Positions 62,999-64,000 of a stretch of 64,000 nucleotides of DNA are shown one piece after another. The DNA lies in NCBI RefSeq assembly GCF_025725685.1, contig NZ_CP107008.1, positions 3,534,001 to 3,598,000 on the forward strand. The letters are read 5' to 3'. The stretch's first letter is position 1; each line of letters starts with the position of its first letter. The position numbers were made by a program, and so were the translations under genes. Under the pieces are notes generated by a model. That model saw nothing but the letters and a program-made list of their open reading frames with translations. It had not been told where the DNA came from and ran no database searches. The stretch comes from Halomonas sp. M4R1S46 (GTDB lineage Bacteria; Pseudomonadota; Gammaproteobacteria; Pseudomonadales; Halomonadaceae).

Positions 62999-64000
62999 AT
63001 GACAGCACAGCAATTGCCCGGTTCGATCGCCCTGGCCGCGACCCTGGCCCTGTCGGCCCCGCCGGCCATGGCCGCCACCGACAGCGCCCCATCGCGGGGC
63101 GACCCCCGGCGCCTGGGCGACGCGCAAGCGGTGATGGTGCATCTGTTCGAATGGCGCTGGGACGATATCGCCACCGAGTGCGAGACCCATCTCGGCCCGG
63201 CCGGCATCGACGCCGTGCAGGTCTCGCCGGCCAACGAGCATATCGCCCTCGACGGCGTCGACGGGGCCTGGTGGGCCCGCTACCAGCCGGTGAGCTATGC
63301 GCTGACCTCGCGCAGCGGCGACCGCGAGGCCTTCGCCGAGATGGTCGAGCGCTGCGACGCCGCCGGCGTGGCCATCATCGCCGATGGGGTGATCAACCAT
63401 ATGGCCGGCATCGGCGAGGGCGTCGGCATCGCCGGCACCGCCTACGCCCCCTTCCACTACGCCGAGCTGTACCGGCGCGACGACTTCCATCACTGCGGCC
63501 GTCACGGCAACGACCAGATCCACGGCTACCAGGACCGCGACGAGGTGCAGACCTGCCACCTGCTGGGGCTGGCCGACCTGGCCACCGAGCGCGAGGCGGT
63601 GCGCGACACCATCGCCGCCTATCTGCAGTCCTTGCTCGACCTCGGCGTGGCCGGCCTGCGGATCGACGCCGCCAAGCACATGCCGGCGGCGGATGTCGCG
63701 GCGATACTCGACCGCCTCGAGGGCGACCCCTATGTGTTCCAGGAGGTGATCGACCCCGGCAGCGAGCCGATCAAGAAGCGGGAGTATGCCCCGGCCGCCG
63801 CTGTCACCGAGTTCGGCTACTCGCACCACCTGGCCCGGGCCATCGCCAGCGGTGACCTGGCCGGCCTCGAGACGCTGGGCCGGGGCGACGACTGGCTGGC
63901 CGGCGACGAGGCCCTGGTGTTCGTCGACAATCACGACAAGCAGCGCGGCCATGTGGGCGGCGGGGTGCTGATGCACCGCGACGCCCTCTACCCGCTGGCC
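62999..64000 (+). CDS. Secreted GH13 alpha-amylase (partial, 3' end cut by the window)
   Basis: The first 334 residues of an exported amylase of the Pseudoalteromonas/animal-like type. A signal peptide ending in APPAMA is followed by VMVHLFEWRWDDIATECE, the family opening. IIADGVINHMAG, GLRIDAAKHM (nucleophile Asp), VFQEVIDPG (acid/base Glu) and VFVDNHDKQRGH (third Asp) are all present. It should digest starch outside the cell for the Mal transporter. In-frame ATGs at 62936 (after AGGAGGAGG) and 62993 are alternative starts. Confidence 0.9.
   Translation, partial: MTAQQLPGSIALAATLALSAPPAMAATDSAPSRGDPRRLGDAQAVMVHLFEWRWDDIATECETHLGPAGIDAVQVSPANEHIALDGVDGAWWARYQPVSYALTSRSGDREAFAEMVERCDAAGVAIIADGVINHMAGIGEGVGIAGTAYAPFHYAELYRRDDFHHCGRHGNDQIHGYQDRDEVQTCHLLGLADLATEREAVRDTIAAYLQSLLDLGVAGLRIDAAKHMPAADVAAILDRLEGDPYVFQEVIDPGSEPIKKREYAPAAAVTEFGYSHHLARAIASGDLAGLETLGRGDDWLAGDEALVFVDNHDKQRGHVGGGVLMHRDALYPLA

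Overview
The window is a high-GC gammaproteobacterial chromosome segment that reads as a halophile of the Halomonas type. The support is an NhaD Na+/H+ antiporter, a GH13 alpha-glucosidase of the Halomonas HaG type, a full-length MalT, and the general gene repertoire. No rRNA, tRNA, CRISPR array or intact insertion sequence was seen.

Region 1 (1-23 kb) is a mosaic of small housekeeping and accessory units: LysE exporter with AraC regulator, an SDR lacking the catalytic Tyr/Lys, an aspartate/glutamate racemase, GNATs, a bacterioferritin lacking the haem-ligand Met, ArfB, a Rieske-FAD reductase, a MarR/DMT transporter pair with a palindromic operator, a leucine-type amino-acid dehydrogenase, DUF3422, CorA, DUF3581 and NhaD. 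It is scarred by gene remnants (azoreductase 3' end, chromate transporter 5' end, and a deletion junction joining a membrane protein, a KAS III-like fragment and a haem-oxygenase-like iron enzyme). It also carries GTCCCCGATYAC repeats.

Region 2 (23-34.6 kb) holds a signalling unit (PstS-like periplasmic protein, outer-membrane beta-barrel, GGDEF-EAL sensor), then an orphan PEP-CTERM-type N-acyl transferase. After these come a DUF3541 lipoprotein, a TRIC-type channel, a Tat-exported PhoX phosphatase and an NfeD/SPFH pair.

Region 3 (34.8-64 kb) is carbohydrate metabolism. The maltose regulon is split: malT, alpha-glucosidase and malK at 34.8-40.5 kb; malG, malF, malE and a secreted alpha-amylase at 59-64 kb. 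Exact MalT-box consensus sequences lie in front of both halves. Between them sits an 18-kb polyol island. It contains an eryD-eryA-eryB-DUF2291-ABC transporter operon divergent from a TIM-barrel isomerase and a second TpiA. It also contains an RpiB, an RbtT-type polyol permease, a second SorC-family regulator, transaldolase and transketolase, and an FMN-riboswitch-controlled type II lumazine synthase (RibH2). Together these encode uptake of erythritol (or a related tetritol), phosphorylation, flavin-dependent oxidation, isomerisation to erythrose 4-phosphate, and entry into the pentose phosphate pathway. EryA and RibH2 both look like their Rhizobiales/Brucella counterparts, which suggests acquisition from that group. 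Nothing in the window is clearly a wholly new type of system. The most novel-looking items are the composite erythritol/flavin/pentose-phosphate island, the ACAACA-rich leaders of its genes, and the PstS-like/porin/GGDEF-EAL/N-acyltransferase neighbourhood.
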